Positions 18,127 through 26,703 of a stretch of DNA of 64,000 bases are shown piece by piece. Position 1 is the first letter of the stretch. Every line of letters starts with the position of its first letter. The stretch comes from Rhodospirillaceae bacterium (GTDB lineage: Bacteria; Pseudomonadota; Alphaproteobacteria; Rhodospirillales; Rhodospirillaceae): positions 1 to 64,000 of the forward strand of contig SHWP01000003.1 of NCBI GenBank assembly GCA_009693785.1, written 5' to 3'. The position numbers and the translations under genes were made by a program. The notes beneath the pieces are model-generated. The model made no database searches, was not told the origin of the DNA, and saw only the letters and a list, made by a program, of their open reading frames with translations.

Positions 18127-18894
18127 ATGAGCACTAATTTACAAGAACGAATTAATGCGGTGCCTTACTGGTACCACAAAATCGAGCTGCCCGGCGGCGT
18201 GGTCACGCCGGGCTGGGCGCCGCTTGATGCATCCGCCTACCGAGTGCCCGAACGCTTAGATGGACAGCGGATTCTCGATGTCGGCGCGTGGGACGGTTAT
18301 TGGTCGTTCGAAGCCTTGAAACGCGGCGCACGGGCTGTTCAAGCAATCGACGATTTTTCTGACAGCCTGGGCGCACAGCTCAATGTGCCGCGTGGCAGTT
18401 GGACAACCTTTGACTTGTGTAAAGAAGCTCATGGTTATTCCGATGAGCGATGTAACCGGCGCGAGATTAGTGTGTACGACGTAATGCCTGAGACATTTGG
18501 TATGTTCGACACAGTTTTCTTTTTTGGCACGCTTTATCATTTGCGCCACCCGCTGCTGGCGCTTGACCGGTTAGCTGCCGTTTGTAACGGCTGGATTTTC
18601 GTCGAAAGTGCGGTGCTAGACGATTACAGCCCTTACCGCGGCGGACTCGGCAAGGGTTACCCCGACAAAGACCAAGTCCTGATGGAATTTTATCCCGACA
18701 ATCAATTGGGCGACAATGTCACCAATTGGTGGGCGCCAAATGTACGCTGCCTCATGCACATGCTGCGCGCGGCAGGGTTTGTGGATTTGGCAGGTTGGAA
18801 ACTAAGCCCAACACCTATGCATTTATCTGAATGCCGCGGTTTTGCCGCAGGGCGCAAACCCGGCGCGCCGCCAATTCCCGGCATGCCGCTCTAA
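18127..18894 (+). CDS. Class I SAM-dependent methyltransferase, DUF1698/CmoB-like
   Basis: The product is 255 residues. WYHKIELPGGVVTPG near the N-terminus is characteristic of the DUF1698 group related to tRNA mo5U34 methyltransferase CmoB. ILDVGAWDGYWSFEALKRGA is motif I and DTVFFFGTLYHLRHPLLALD is the motif IV-V region. It is shorter than CmoB (about 320 residues) and lacks a recognised CmoA partner nearby, so a tRNA role is possible but not proven; related enzymes act on small molecules and sugars. It is divergent from rsmB and nearly abuts the convergent NmrA-like gene. Confidence 0.8.
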   Translation: MSTNLQERINAVPYWYHKIELPGGVVTPGWAPLDASAYRVPERLDGQRILDVGAWDGYWSFEALKRGARAVQAIDDFSDSLGAQLNVPRGSWTTFDLCKEAHGYSDERCNRREISVYDVMPETFGMFDTVFFFGTLYHLRHPLLALDRLAAVCNGWIFVESAVLDDYSPYRGGLGKGYPDKDQVLMEFYPDNQLGDNVTNWWAPNVRCLMHMLRAAGFVDLAGWKLSPTPMHLSECRGFAAGRKPGAPPIPGMPL

Positions 18895-18897
18895 TAA

Positions 18898-19665
18898 TTA
18901 TTTTGTGGGCAAGCTGACGAAAGTTTGCTTCCATGCTTCGGTCGCCGCACCTTCACCATTGATGACAGTGAAGGCTTTGTTATCGGCGCCTGGGTTTGAC
19001 AGCGCTTCGATACAAACGGCGGCCGTATCGGCGCGGGTGATTCTCTGGCCTGCAACATAGTCCTTGCGCGGAATTAATTTAATTTCCTTTCCCGTCGGGT
19101 CGTCAGTCATACCCGCTGGGCCAACGATGACATAGGTCAAGCCCGAGGCAAAAAGCGCTTCTTCTGCCAGGCCCTTATAGATCAGCACATTTCGACCAAT
19201 CTTGTTGAGAAAATGATCTTTCTGGCCCGACACCGATGAGGTGATGATCACATATTTTTTGACGCCCGCAGCCTTGGCCGCAGCCGCCATGTTTTTAGTG
19301 CCTTCAAGGTCGACCGCTTCCGGGCGGTTATCGCCGAACACGCCGGTCGCGGCCTTTGCATCAATCACATAGTCGACGCCCGCCATGACCTTCGTGAGTG
19401 TTTCTGGTTTCAGCACATCGGCTTCATACCAATCGGCGATGCTCCCATATTTCGAAACGGCAGCGGCGCTATCGCGGGTCATGGCGCGCACTTGGTAGGG
19501 CTGCCCTGGCAACGCCAGCAGCATTTTCAAAATTACGCTGCCGTTTTTACCCGTTGAACCAGCCAATAAAACGACAGGTTTTTTAGCGCTGGTATCTTGC
19601 GCCTGCACACCGAACGGCACGGCCGCCACGAGGCAACTAAGAATAGCTCTTCGCGCAAGGTTCAT
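18898..19665 (-). CDS. Exported NAD(P)-binding Rossmann-fold protein (NmrA/SDR-like)
   Basis: The product is 255 residues. An N-terminal stretch (MNLARRAILSCLVAAVPFGVQAQ) looks like a signal peptide with an RR pair. It is followed by the dinucleotide-binding loop VLLAGSTGKNGSVILKMLL, the acidic end of strand 2 and a VDYVIDAKAATG segment. Further on, KYVIITSSVSG occupies the position of the SDR Ser. This resembles NmrA-like or atypical SDR proteins (SDR_a5/a6). Export of a cofactor-binding Rossmann protein usually needs Tat, and the RR pair is compatible with that, but the motif is not a full SRRxFLK. Substrate unknown. Confidence 0.78.
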   Translation of the reverse strand: MNLARRAILSCLVAAVPFGVQAQDTSAKKPVVLLAGSTGKNGSVILKMLLALPGQPYQVRAMTRDSAAAVSKYGSIADWYEADVLKPETLTKVMAGVDYVIDAKAATGVFGDNRPEAVDLEGTKNMAAAAKAAGVKKYVIITSSVSGQKDHFLNKIGRNVLIYKGLAEEALFASGLTYVIVGPAGMTDDPTGKEIKLIPRKDYVAGQRITRADTAAVCIEALSNPGADNKAFTVINGEGAATEAWKQTFVSLPTK

Positions 19666-19751
19666 CGAAAAAATCCTTAATATTGTGTATGTGGAAATAG
19701 TGGCTTGGCGGTCGGTGGAGCGTCACGTGCCAATATGGAATGCAACCACGC

Positions 19752-20552
19752 TTAGGTCGCATCGAGAAACCCGCGAACCACGGCCGCAGCATCGCTCGTC
19801 TTCACATCCAAAAAACCATGGCTCCAACCGGGCAGATCAAGAACCCGGCCGTTTTTGAGATATTGTTTGGCGCGCGGCGTGAATTCCCAGAGATCATCTT
19901 GTGGATTGAGCGCGAGGATTGGGTGGTCGAGTTTTTGTAATGCATCTGCGGTTTTGTAGTTATAGGCGGCATTATGACCCCACCATGATGTGGCGGGGTT
20001 CATGGTGCGCGCATGGAAAACCTGCGCGACCTGCTCCTTCGTGCGCCCCGTCATGCTCCAACGCATGGCCGAAGCCCACCACTTCGCCAAATGCGAGCCG
20101 TCAGCCGCAATCTCGGTTTTGGCGAATTGAATACGGCGTTCTTTTAATTCTTCATCCGTCCAAATCGCCGCGGAGATCATGATAATCTTTCGGATATGCG
20201 CAGGCCTTTGGATCGCGAGTTCAAGGGCAATCTTCGAACCGGTGTGATAACCCATGACATCGGCGCCACGAATTTTCAGCGCGTCCATCATCTCGCCCAT
20301 GGCGGCTGCGTAGTCTTGAATGGATGGAGCTGAAGGCGGAGCATCAGAATTGCCAAAGCCGGGTGTATCGACCGCGATGGTTAGGCGGTCACGTCCCATT
20401 TCCAACATGAAGGTTTCATAGATCGCGCCCGAGTAGGGACTCATATGAAACAAGATCAGCGGCGGCTTTTGGCTCGCGCCTTCTGGCGCGGCCCGGCGAT
20501 AGTGAATTTGACCAAAGCCGCAAGGCGCGTAGTGTTTTGTGATTCGAACCAT
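19752..20552 (-). CDS. Alpha/beta hydrolase-fold protein with GxHxG elbow
   Basis: The product is 266 residues with the alpha/beta hydrolase layout: LILFHMSPYSGAIYETF (oxyanion region), DTPGFGNSDAPP, the nucleophile elbow, NPQDDLWEF (acid) and WSHGFLDV (histidine). At the elbow the expected GxSxG reads GYHTG, so the nucleophilic serine is replaced by histidine (codon at about 20244-20246). The acid and base residues remain. Either the protein uses a different mechanism, as in cofactor-free dioxygenases or lyases of this fold, or it is non-hydrolytic. Its neighbour at 20562 has the same change. The two genes are 9 bases apart and probably one operon. Confidence 0.85.
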   Translation of the reverse strand: MVRITKHYAPCGFGQIHYRRAAPEGASQKPPLILFHMSPYSGAIYETFMLEMGRDRLTIAVDTPGFGNSDAPPSAPSIQDYAAAMGEMMDALKIRGADVMGYHTGSKIALELAIQRPAHIRKIIMISAAIWTDEELKERRIQFAKTEIAADGSHLAKWWASAMRWSMTGRTKEQVAQVFHARTMNPATSWWGHNAAYNYKTADALQKLDHPILALNPQDDLWEFTPRAKQYLKNGRVLDLPGWSHGFLDVKTSDAAAVVRGFLDAT

Positions 20553-20561
20553 GATCGCGCC

Positions 20562-21365
20562 CTACACCGGACCATCAAGAAACTCGCGCACGATCGCACC
20601 AGCACGCTCGGCGTGCACGTCCAGAAAGCCATGACTCCAGCCTTTCAAGTGAACGATACGGCCGTTCTGCATGCGGCCCTCGGCGCGCAAGGTCTGGGCA
20701 TGAAGATCGTCATCGGGATTGAGAGCCATCATGGGCTGCTGAACTTTTGTAATCTCGTTTCCCATGTCGTAACTGAATGCGGCGTTGTGCCCCCACCACG
20801 AGGTTAATGGGTTGCGTAAGGCATCGCAGAACTGCACGGCCACCATTTCCTTGGTCCAGCCCGGGCCAGCCCAATGTAAATGACCCTTCCATCTTTTCAC
20901 GATATGCGAGCCGTCTGCGCTGATGTCATCGTGGGCGTAATGAGCGCGGAATTTCTTCAGTTCATCTTCGGTAAAAATGGGCGCGGAAATTAGAACAACC
21001 CGGCGCACCTGTTGCGGGCGGGCATTGGCAAGCGCCACACAGGTTTCCGCCCCAGTATGAAAGCCCATGATATCGACTTGGCGCAGCTTGAGGCCGTCCA
21101 TGAGATCGCCCATGGCGGCAGCATAGTCTTCGATCCTGGGCAACGAGGGCGGCGAGTTGGAATCTCCAAAGCCGGGAGTGTCGGGTGCAATCGCCAGTCT
21201 GTCGCGGCCAATAACAGGCAGAAAGTTTTCGTAAATGCGCCCTGAGTTGGGACTCATATGAAACATCAGCAGTGGTGTCGCCGAGCTGACGCCCTCTGGC
21301 GCCACCCGGCGATAATGGATCTGACCAAACCGGCCATCGACATAGTGTTTGGTCAGCGCCGTCAT
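20562..21365 (-). CDS. Alpha/beta hydrolase-fold protein with GxHxG elbow, tandem paralogue
   Basis: The product is 267 residues, closely related to the next gene downstream (19752-20552). It shares the start (HYVDGRFGQIHYRRVAPEG), LLMFHMSPNSGRIYENF, DTPGFGDSNSPPSLP, and the C-terminal LKGWSHGFLDVHAE. Its nucleophile elbow is GFHTG, again histidine where serine is expected (codon complement at 21057-21059). Keeping the same substitution in two diverged copies argues for function rather than decay. The substrate is unknown. The gene starts 132 bases from the SDHAF4-like gene on the opposite strand. Confidence 0.85.
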   Translation of the reverse strand: MTALTKHYVDGRFGQIHYRRVAPEGVSSATPLLMFHMSPNSGRIYENFLPVIGRDRLAIAPDTPGFGDSNSPPSLPRIEDYAAAMGDLMDGLKLRQVDIMGFHTGAETCVALANARPQQVRRVVLISAPIFTEDELKKFRAHYAHDDISADGSHIVKRWKGHLHWAGPGWTKEMVAVQFCDALRNPLTSWWGHNAAFSYDMGNEITKVQQPMMALNPDDDLHAQTLRAEGRMQNGRIVHLKGWSHGFLDVHAERAGAIVREFLDGPV

Positions 21366-21497
21366 GATGGTGATGTTTTAAACCCAAGGATCCGGATGAT
21401 GAGCTGACAATGCCACGCCCTGAAAGCCACCGGCTAGGTCTTCAATCTTGGCGATCGTGCTGTAGTGAGCCGCCTTAACCTGAGGTAGGATCGGTGC

Positions 21498-21686
21498 ATG
21501 AAACCTCAAGCACCACTATTGCCATTATCGCCCGAAGCAGCGGCCTTAAAGCCCAAGGCCCCACTACCGCTAGAAGTTTTTGCGGCGCCACCACAAGCCA
21601 TGCCGCCCGAGACTGGTGGCCCCAAGGGACCAGAACCAACCCGGTTCGGGGACTGGGAACGCAAGGGTCGCTGTTCAGACTTCTAA
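21498..21686 (+). CDS. DUF1674 family, SDHAF4-type succinate dehydrogenase assembly factor homologue
   Basis: The protein has only 62 residues. The variable Pro/Ala-rich N-terminal half is followed by the strongly conserved C-terminal motif GGPKGPEPTRFGDWERKGR ending in CSDF, the hallmark of DUF1674. The eukaryotic member SDHAF4 binds flavinylated SdhA and protects it before assembly of complex II. A similar role is inferred here, in the cytoplasm at the inner membrane. The sdh genes are not in the window. The gene stands alone between divergent hydrolases and the broken TPR gene. Confidence 0.85.
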   Translation: MKPQAPLLPLSPEAAALKPKAPLPLEVFAAPPQAMPPETGGPKGPEPTRFGDWERKGRCSDF

Positions 21687-21815
21687 TCCCCCGAGTCTCA
21701 AGAAATTCTTAAATCGGCGCTGCTAAGGCTCTAATTCGAAATCGATACTATTGCGCAGTTAAGATGGCGCTTGAACAAGATTAGACTGGCAAAAAGCCGG
21801 CTTTCGGGGACGGAT

Positions 21816-23217
21816 ATGGCGTTGAGCGCTTTCATCGATTGGCTACGGCTTGGGCATGGCGGGCCTGACCATGGACCCATGCCCTTGGACGAACCAGAAG
21901 ACGTCCTGTTTTCCGCCGAGCCCTTACGAATTCTCATTAGCCCGTTGAGCGGCGATGCAGACAACCGGGCCGCGCGGCATATTCATGATCGCTTGGCCGG
22001 GCAGCTTGGCATTACCGTTCGCATTAGCGAGCGCCCGCTCACAGCGCCCGGTGCCGATAATTCCCAACCTGTGTTTTGTCCATGGCGGTCGATCTCGGCC
22101 GGCGGTGGCTCGCGCGTGAAAACGCCGACTTGCTGATCTGGGGCGATGCAGTCTCGGCCGCCCCCTTGAACAAAGACGCAGCGCCAGGTCAGTCGTGGCG
22201 GTTGCGGTTCTTGGGCTCGTCCACACCGGTACAGCCTTTGGGCGCTAGCCTCAGCGCGCCGGAACGCTTGGAAGTTCCAGCATTTTTTGATTCCGAAATT
22301 GGGATTTGATTTTCGGTGCATCCTTAGCTGCAGTGAACGTTGAATCCACCGAGGGTCTGCAAGCGCGCGCCTCGTTGTTCGGACCGACTCTCAAAAAAGT
22401 TAAGCACATCGCTGAGGGCGACTCATTGGGCACCGTGGCCGTATGCGCGACAATTCAAGCCTGCTACGCAGCACTTTTGCTATTGGACGGCTCGCGAACC
22501 GGCGATGTGCTAACCCTTGAAAAAGCAGTGTCGGTTTATCGTGGTGCGCTGATCATGGGCGATGATGCCTTCACCCCCCACGAGAAAGCGATGATCGGTG
22601 CGCATATGGCCGATGCCATGGCGCAGATCGCAGGGGCCACCGATCATGCGCGCTTGGGCAGCAAGACTGTTGAGTACTACCGCACTGCGCTGACCATGGT
22701 GCGCAAGGATATTTTCGCCGACGACTTCGCCGCCTTAAAAACGCGCCTTGGCTTGGCGCTGCACATCATGGCCGAGATCAATTCCGAGACGCGCTATCTC
22801 GACGAAGCGGCTGAAGCTTTCAATCAAGCCACCTCGATTTGGACGATCACCGAAGCGCCAGCGCGTTGGGCCGACATTCAAAACTCGCTGGGTGGATTGC
22901 TCATCACCATGGGCAAGCTGACTAATCAATCGGGCTTGTTTGATAAGGCCGTGGGCGTGTTCATCAAGATCGCCGAGGTGATGACGCGCCGCAGAGCGCC
23001 GCTGGTCTGGGCGACGACGCTGGCCAACATCGGCGCGGCCCTGAAAGAAAAAGGCGAGGCGGTCAAAAGCCCCGCGTATTTGAAACAGGCTGTCGCGGCC
23101 TTTGACCAAGCCGAGCAGGTGTTCGCCGAGCTCAACCTTGAGAGCAATGCCCGTATGGTCGAAACCCAGCGGGCGGCCGTGATGATCCTTCTGCAGGGCG
23201 GCCCTGCCAAGGCATAG
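21816..23217 (+). pseudogene. TPR-like repeat protein, interrupted by two one-base frameshifts
   Basis: Three successive open frames (to about 22075, about 22076-22305, and 22306-23217) read as one protein. Adding one T to the T run at 22074-22077 joins the first and second parts as VFLSMAVDLGRRWL. Adding one T at 22305-22307 joins the second and third as EIGILIFGASLAA. Repaired length would be about 467 residues. The middle contains a DRLAGQLGITVR...ADLLIWGDA segment, and the last 300 residues are helical repeats resembling TPRs (YLDEAAEAFNQATSIWT; YLKQAVAAFDQAEQVF). Such proteins are usually scaffold-like. Function is unknown. Both breaks lie in T homopolymers, so read errors must be considered along with true decay. 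Confidence 0.65.
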
Positions 23218-23471
23218 GACCGAGCGCGGGCCTATTCCCGGCTGGGTTGAAAGTGCCAAAACCCCAGCCTGTTAATGCAGGAAAATAACAGGCGCATTTT
23301 TGTAACTTTATAATTAGATCAATGGGTTAATATAAAATTTTAGATTGATTTTAATATATCAAATAAGATCAAGGCTTTAGATCAACAATCCCCGCGCTCC
23401 ACACACTCCACACAACTCACACACCTTGCAAAAACGGCGGATCTTGATGCGCGCCATCGCATGCTTGGCCC
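23218..23471. other. AT-rich intergenic region with repeated AGATCAA motifs
   Basis: About 254 bases with no gene, between the broken TPR gene and the convergent acs gene. The part 23280-23395 is markedly AT-rich compared with its surroundings. It contains three copies of AGATCAA at 23316-23322, 23366-23372 and 23379-23385. It is followed by a CA-rich low-complexity run (about 23398-23425). No hairpin terminator with a T tract was found. Confidence 0.5.
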
Positions 23472-25412
23472 CTACCTCGACGCGCGGTTCCTGACCAAAT
23501 CCTCCACCACGCTTGGGTCAGCGAGCGTGCTGGTGTCGCCCAAGTTGCCCACGTCGTTCTCGGCGATTTTGCGAAGAATGCGCCGCATGATTTTTCCCGA
23601 GCGGGTTTTGGGCAGGCCTGGCGCCCATTGCAGCACATCGGGCTTGGCGATGGCGCTGATGTCCTTGGCGACCCAATTCACCAATTCTGATTTCAAAGCA
23701 TCGCTGGGCTCGACGCCGACTTTCAAGGTCACATAGGCATAGATGCCCTGGCCCTTGAGATCATGCGGATAGCCCACCACGGCCGCCTCGGCCACCGCCG
23801 TATGCCCCACCAATGAGCTTTCGACTTCGGCTGTGCCCAGCCTATGGCCCGACACGTTGATCACGTCATCCACACGCCCCGTGATCCAGTAGTAACCATC
23901 TTCGTCGCGCCGACAGCCATCGCCGGTAAAATATTTTCCGGGATAGGTTTTGAAATAGGTGTCAACGAAGCGCTGATGATCGCCATAAACGGTGCGCATT
24001 TGGCCGGGCCAGGAATCGGTGAGACACAGGTTGCCGGTGCAGGCCCCCTCCAACTCCTTGCCCTCGTTGTCCACGATGCAGGGCTTGATGCCGAAAAACG
24101 GCAGGGTCGCCGAGCCGGGCTTGAGCTTGGTGGCACCGGGCAATGGAGAAATTAAAATCCCGCCGGTTTCGGTTTGCCACCAGGTATCGACAATTGGGCA
24201 GCGCCCATCACCGACCACGCGGTGATACCACAACCAGGCTTCGGGGTTGATGGGCTCGCCCACGCTGCCCAGCAGCCGCAAGGTCGCGCGCGAGGTGCGC
24301 TTCACCGGGCCATCGCCATCGCGCATCAGCGCGCGAATGGCCGTGGGCGCGGTGTAAAAAATACTCACGCCATGCTTGTCGATGACGTTCCAGAAGCGCG
24401 ATGAGTCGGGATAGTTTGGCACGCCCTCGAACATCAGCGTGGTGGCGCCGTTACATAGCGGCCCATAGACGATGTAGCTGTGGCCCGTGACCCAGCCCAC
24501 ATCGGCCGTGCACCAGTACACATCGCCGTCTTTGTAATCGAAGACGTATTGATGCGTCATTGAGACGTACACCAAATACCCGCCAGTGGTATGCAACACG
24601 CCCTTGGGTTTTCCGGTGGAGCCCGAGGTGTAGAGAATGAACAACGGGTCTTCGGCGTTCATCTCGACCGCATCGCAAAACTTGTGCGCGTTGGCGGTCA
24701 TGAGGTGGTACCACACGTCGCGCGGCGATTTCATGGTCACCGCACCACCGGTGTGCTTGACCACGATCACGTGCTTGACCGAGGGCGCAGTTTTGAGCGC
24801 TTCGTCCACATTGGCCTTGAGCGGGATTTTTTTGCCGCCGCGCACGCCCTCATCGGCCGTGATCACCACGTTGGCTTTGCAGTCGTTGATACGGTCAGCC
24901 ACCGAATGAGGTGCAAATCCTCCGAACACCACCGAGTGCACCGCACCGATGCGCGCACAGGCCAGCATGGCCACGGCGGCCTCGACGATCATCGGCAAAT
25001 AAATGCAAACCCGGTCGCCTTTTTTCACGCCGAGAGATTTCAACACGTTGCCCAACCGGCAGGTCATCTCGTGCAGTTCGGCGTATGAGATATGCTTGGA
25101 TTGCTTGGGGTCGTCACCTTCCCAAATGATGGCGATTTGAGTGGCCTTTGTGGCCAAATGCCGATCGAGACAATTCATCGAGGCGTTGAGGGTGCCGTCG
25201 TGGTACCAGCGGATGCTGACATCGGGGGCCTGGAACGAGACTTTCTTGACCGAGCGATAAGGCACGAACCATTCCAGCCGCTTGCCGTGCTCGCGCCAGA
25301 ACCCCAGTTGATCTTTCACCGAGGTCTCGTACATCTCGCGGTAGGTGCGCTCGTTGACCAGGGCGGATTTGGCAAGCCCTGGCGGAACGTCGAAAATTTT
25401 ATTGTCGGACAT
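23472..25412 (-). CDS. acs: Acetate--CoA ligase (acetyl-CoA synthetase)
   Basis: The product is 646 residues, standard for Acs. It converts acetate, ATP and CoA into acetyl-CoA through acetyl-AMP in the cytoplasm. The adenylate-forming signature [12 protein letters not shown], the WWQTETGG motif, [16 protein letters not shown] and the C-terminal [11 protein letters not shown] with the acetylatable lysine are all present. The N-terminal region ([13 protein letters not shown]) is that of acetyl-CoA rather than propionyl-CoA synthetases. The gene appears complete. Upstream lies a hairpin and a palindromic repeat (25427-25524), then the Rieske gene on the same strand. Confidence 0.97.
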   Translation of the reverse strand: MSDNKIFDVPPGLAKSALVNERTYREMYETSVKDQLGFWREHGKRLEWFVPYRSVKKVSFQAPDVSIRWYHDGTLNASMNCLDRHLATKATQIAIIWEGDDPKQSKHISYAELHEMTCRLGNVLKSLGVKKGDRVCIYLPMIVEAAVAMLACARIGAVHSVVFGGFAPHSVADRINDCKANVVITADEGVRGGKKIPLKANVDEALKTAPSVKHVIVVKHTGGAVTMKSPRDVWYHLMTANAHKFCDAVEMNAEDPLFILYTSGSTGKPKGVLHTTGGYLVYVSMTHQYVFDYKDGDVYWCTADVGWVTGHSYIVYGPLCNGATTLMFEGVPNYPDSSRFWNVIDKHGVSIFYTAPTAIRALMRDGDGPVKRTSRATLRLLGSVGEPINPEAWLWYHRVVGDGRCPIVDTWWQTETGGILISPLPGATKLKPGSATLPFFGIKPCIVDNEGKELEGACTGNLCLTDSWPGQMRTVYGDHQRFVDTYFKTYPGKYFTGDGCRRDEDGYYWITGRVDDVINVSGHRLGTAEVESSLVGHTAVAEAAVVGYPHDLKGQGIYAYVTLKVGVEPSDALKSELVNWVAKDISAIAKPDVLQWAPGLPKTRSGKIMRRILRKIAENDVGNLGDTSTLADPSVVEDLVRNRASR

Positions 25413-25426
25413 GGCTGTTCTCCCCT

Positions 25427-25466
25427 AGAGCGAGCCGCGTAATTTCGGAATCATACGGCTCGCTCT
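25427..25466 (-). repeat. Perfect 11-bp inverted repeat, possible terminator hairpin
   Basis: AGAGCGAGCCG (25427-25437) and CGGCTCGCTCT (25456-25466) form a perfect 11-bp stem with an 18-base loop. A run of six T follows at 25472-25477 on the plus strand. On the minus strand it lies 14 bases ahead of the acs start codon, where it could affect acs expression. Together with the next repeat it looks like one composite palindromic element. Confidence 0.6.
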
Positions 25467-25478
25467 ATCTCTTTTTTG

Positions 25479-25524
25479 GCGCATCGTGCCGAAAACCGGA
25501 AGCCCACTTTTCGGCACGATGCGC
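25479..25524. repeat. Intergenic palindromic repeat element (17-bp arms)
   Basis: GCGCATCGTGCCGAAAA (25479-25495) and its exact reverse complement TTTTCGGCACGATGCGC (25508-25524) flank a 12-base centre CCGGAAGCCCAC. The form CCGAAAACCGG...CCACTTTTCGG is that of dispersed palindromic repeats abundant in many alphaproteobacterial genomes, notably Rhizobiales. I see no second copy in this window. Confidence 0.7.
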
Positions 25525-25557
25525 TCACCCAACAATAAACTTAGCGCCTGAGCAGAG

Positions 25558-25911
25558 TCACGCCTGTGGCGGGTCGCCGGGCGGGGCGGCGATGATGTTT
25601 TGGCCCACAACACTGACTGGATAGGGCTTTAAGGCCTGGCCCTTGCAGGGCCCGCGCACGCATTGGCCGGTTTGAATATCAAAACGGGCCGAGTGGTTGG
25701 CACAGAAGAGATACTGCTTAGTCACATCGAAGAACTGATCGTCGCGCCAATTAAGCGGCAGCCGCGCGTGGGGGCAGGAATTGACATAGCCCAACACTTT
25801 GCCTTCGTGTTGCACCACGAACACCGAGATGCGCGCGCCATCCTCCGAGAGCACAACTTCCTTGGCCCCGGTGGCGGATAGATCGGCCAAGGCGCAGAGA
25901 ATGCCGCTCAT
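25558..25911 (-). CDS. Rieske [2Fe-2S] domain protein
   Basis: The product is 117 residues from the ATG at 25911. The Rieske ligands are CPH in NSCPHARLPL and CANH in YLFCANHSARFD, matching C-x-H and C-x2-H. The protein has no membrane segment and no other domain, so it is a soluble electron carrier of the ferredoxin-like Rieske type. Its start codon overlaps the stop of the MOSC gene (ATGA), implying coupled synthesis. I infer that it delivers electrons to the MOSC molybdenum enzyme; a role as partner of another oxidoreductase cannot be excluded. Confidence 0.88.
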   Translation of the reverse strand: MSGILCALADLSATGAKEVVLSEDGARISVFVVQHEGKVLGYVNSCPHARLPLNWRDDQFFDVTKQYLFCANHSARFDIQTGQCVRGPCKGQALKPYPVSVVGQNIIAAPPGDPPQA

Positions 25912-26672
25912 GATGCATCCAGGCAATCGCCCACGCGAACCTCGCCACCTGCCACCACCTCGCCATAGATGCCGCAATCCGTGTGGTCATAGTGCTGACG
26001 CAGCAGGGCTGGAATATCGAGATCGCGCGACGCGGTGATGGGGTTGACGGTGGTGGCCGCGCAGCGCCCGATGCGTTTGACGATTTTCAACTGCGCGCTG
26101 CCCATGGCGATTGTCTTGCCGACCCAACCGAATTCAGCCCAGGGCTCGGCGCCGTCGATGACGATGTTTCCGCGAAAGCGCGAGGCTGCCACTGGCTGGC
26201 CAGTTTTGCTTTCAAGATCGCGCAACGTAGCGAGATTGATGATGGAGATGTAGGCCGGTTGCACATCCGTCAGCCAGGTTGCTCCCGCATCGATGAGCCC
26301 AATCGCCCCACGCGGATCTTTGAGCAACGCATTGAACACGCTCTCGGCACCGGCCTTGCCTGCAGGGTTGAGAATGTTGCCAACAAAAAGCGTGTTGTCC
26401 GCATGGGTGATTTTTAAAATGCCGCTGTCGGGGTTGAGGGCGGTGTGCACCTTGGCCAATTCGGCGGTGTGCGCGAGCATCAGAAACTCGCTTTTGCGCT
26501 GCCAGCTTGGGTTGGCGGGGTCGAAGGCACTGGCGGCATGGCGCAGGGCGAATCGCCGGTCGCCGGGAAAAATGTATCCGGGGGCGAGGGCCACCTGGCG
26601 CAACGACTCGGCGCTCAGACCCTTGATCTGGTAGCGGAGTAGATCTTCTATTATGTACCCGGTACGTAACAT
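25908..26672 (-). CDS. MOSC domain protein, mARC/YcbX-like molybdenum cofactor enzyme
   Basis: The product is 254 residues. The N-terminal beta-barrel (MOSC_N, RYQIKGLSAESL) precedes the MOSC domain. GRCAATTVNPITASRDL matches the Cys-x2-TTVxP signature in which the cysteine ligates molybdenum in mARC and YcbX. FRGNIVIDGAEPWAEFGWVG is the preceding conserved block. Such enzymes reduce N-hydroxylated compounds. YcbX carries its own C-terminal ferredoxin domain; here that domain is absent and a separate Rieske gene follows with ATGA overlap. The start at 26672 has no Shine-Dalgarno sequence and lies in an AT-rich control region with two palindromes. Confidence 0.85.
   Translation of the reverse strand: MLRTGYIIEDLLRYQIKGLSAESLRQVALAPGYIFPGDRRFALRHAASAFDPANPSWQRKSEFLMLAHTAELAKVHTALNPDSGILKITHADNTLFVGNILNPAGKAGAESVFNALLKDPRGAIGLIDAGATWLTDVQPAYISIINLATLRDLESKTGQPVAASRFRGNIVIDGAEPWAEFGWVGKTIAMGSAQLKIVKRIGRCAATTVNPITASRDLDIPALLRQHYDHTDCGIYGEVVAGGEVRVGDCLDAS
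26651..26669. promoter_or_regulatory. Operator-like palindrome 1, at the MOSC gene start
   Basis: TTATGTACCCGGTACGTAA is a near-palindrome with 8-bp arms around CCG and one mismatch. It covers codons 2-8 of the MOSC gene, directly after the ATG. It is nearly identical to the palindrome at 26704-26722. Placement of two such sites around an AT-rich promoter suggests a dimeric repressor. No regulator gene is adjacent. Confidence 0.6.
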
Positions 26673-26703
26673 TATTTTTTAATATGTTGATTTATATAAA
26701 TAA

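Noticed and set aside
22066-22090. Programmed frameshifting in the TPR-like gene
   Set aside because: The T runs are short and not in slippery phase; two consecutive programmed shifts in one gene would be very unusual.
23395-23430. CRISPR-like or minisatellite array in the CA-rich run
   Set aside because: The units (CACACACTC, CACACAACTC) are short and irregular, with no spacers; it is low-complexity sequence.
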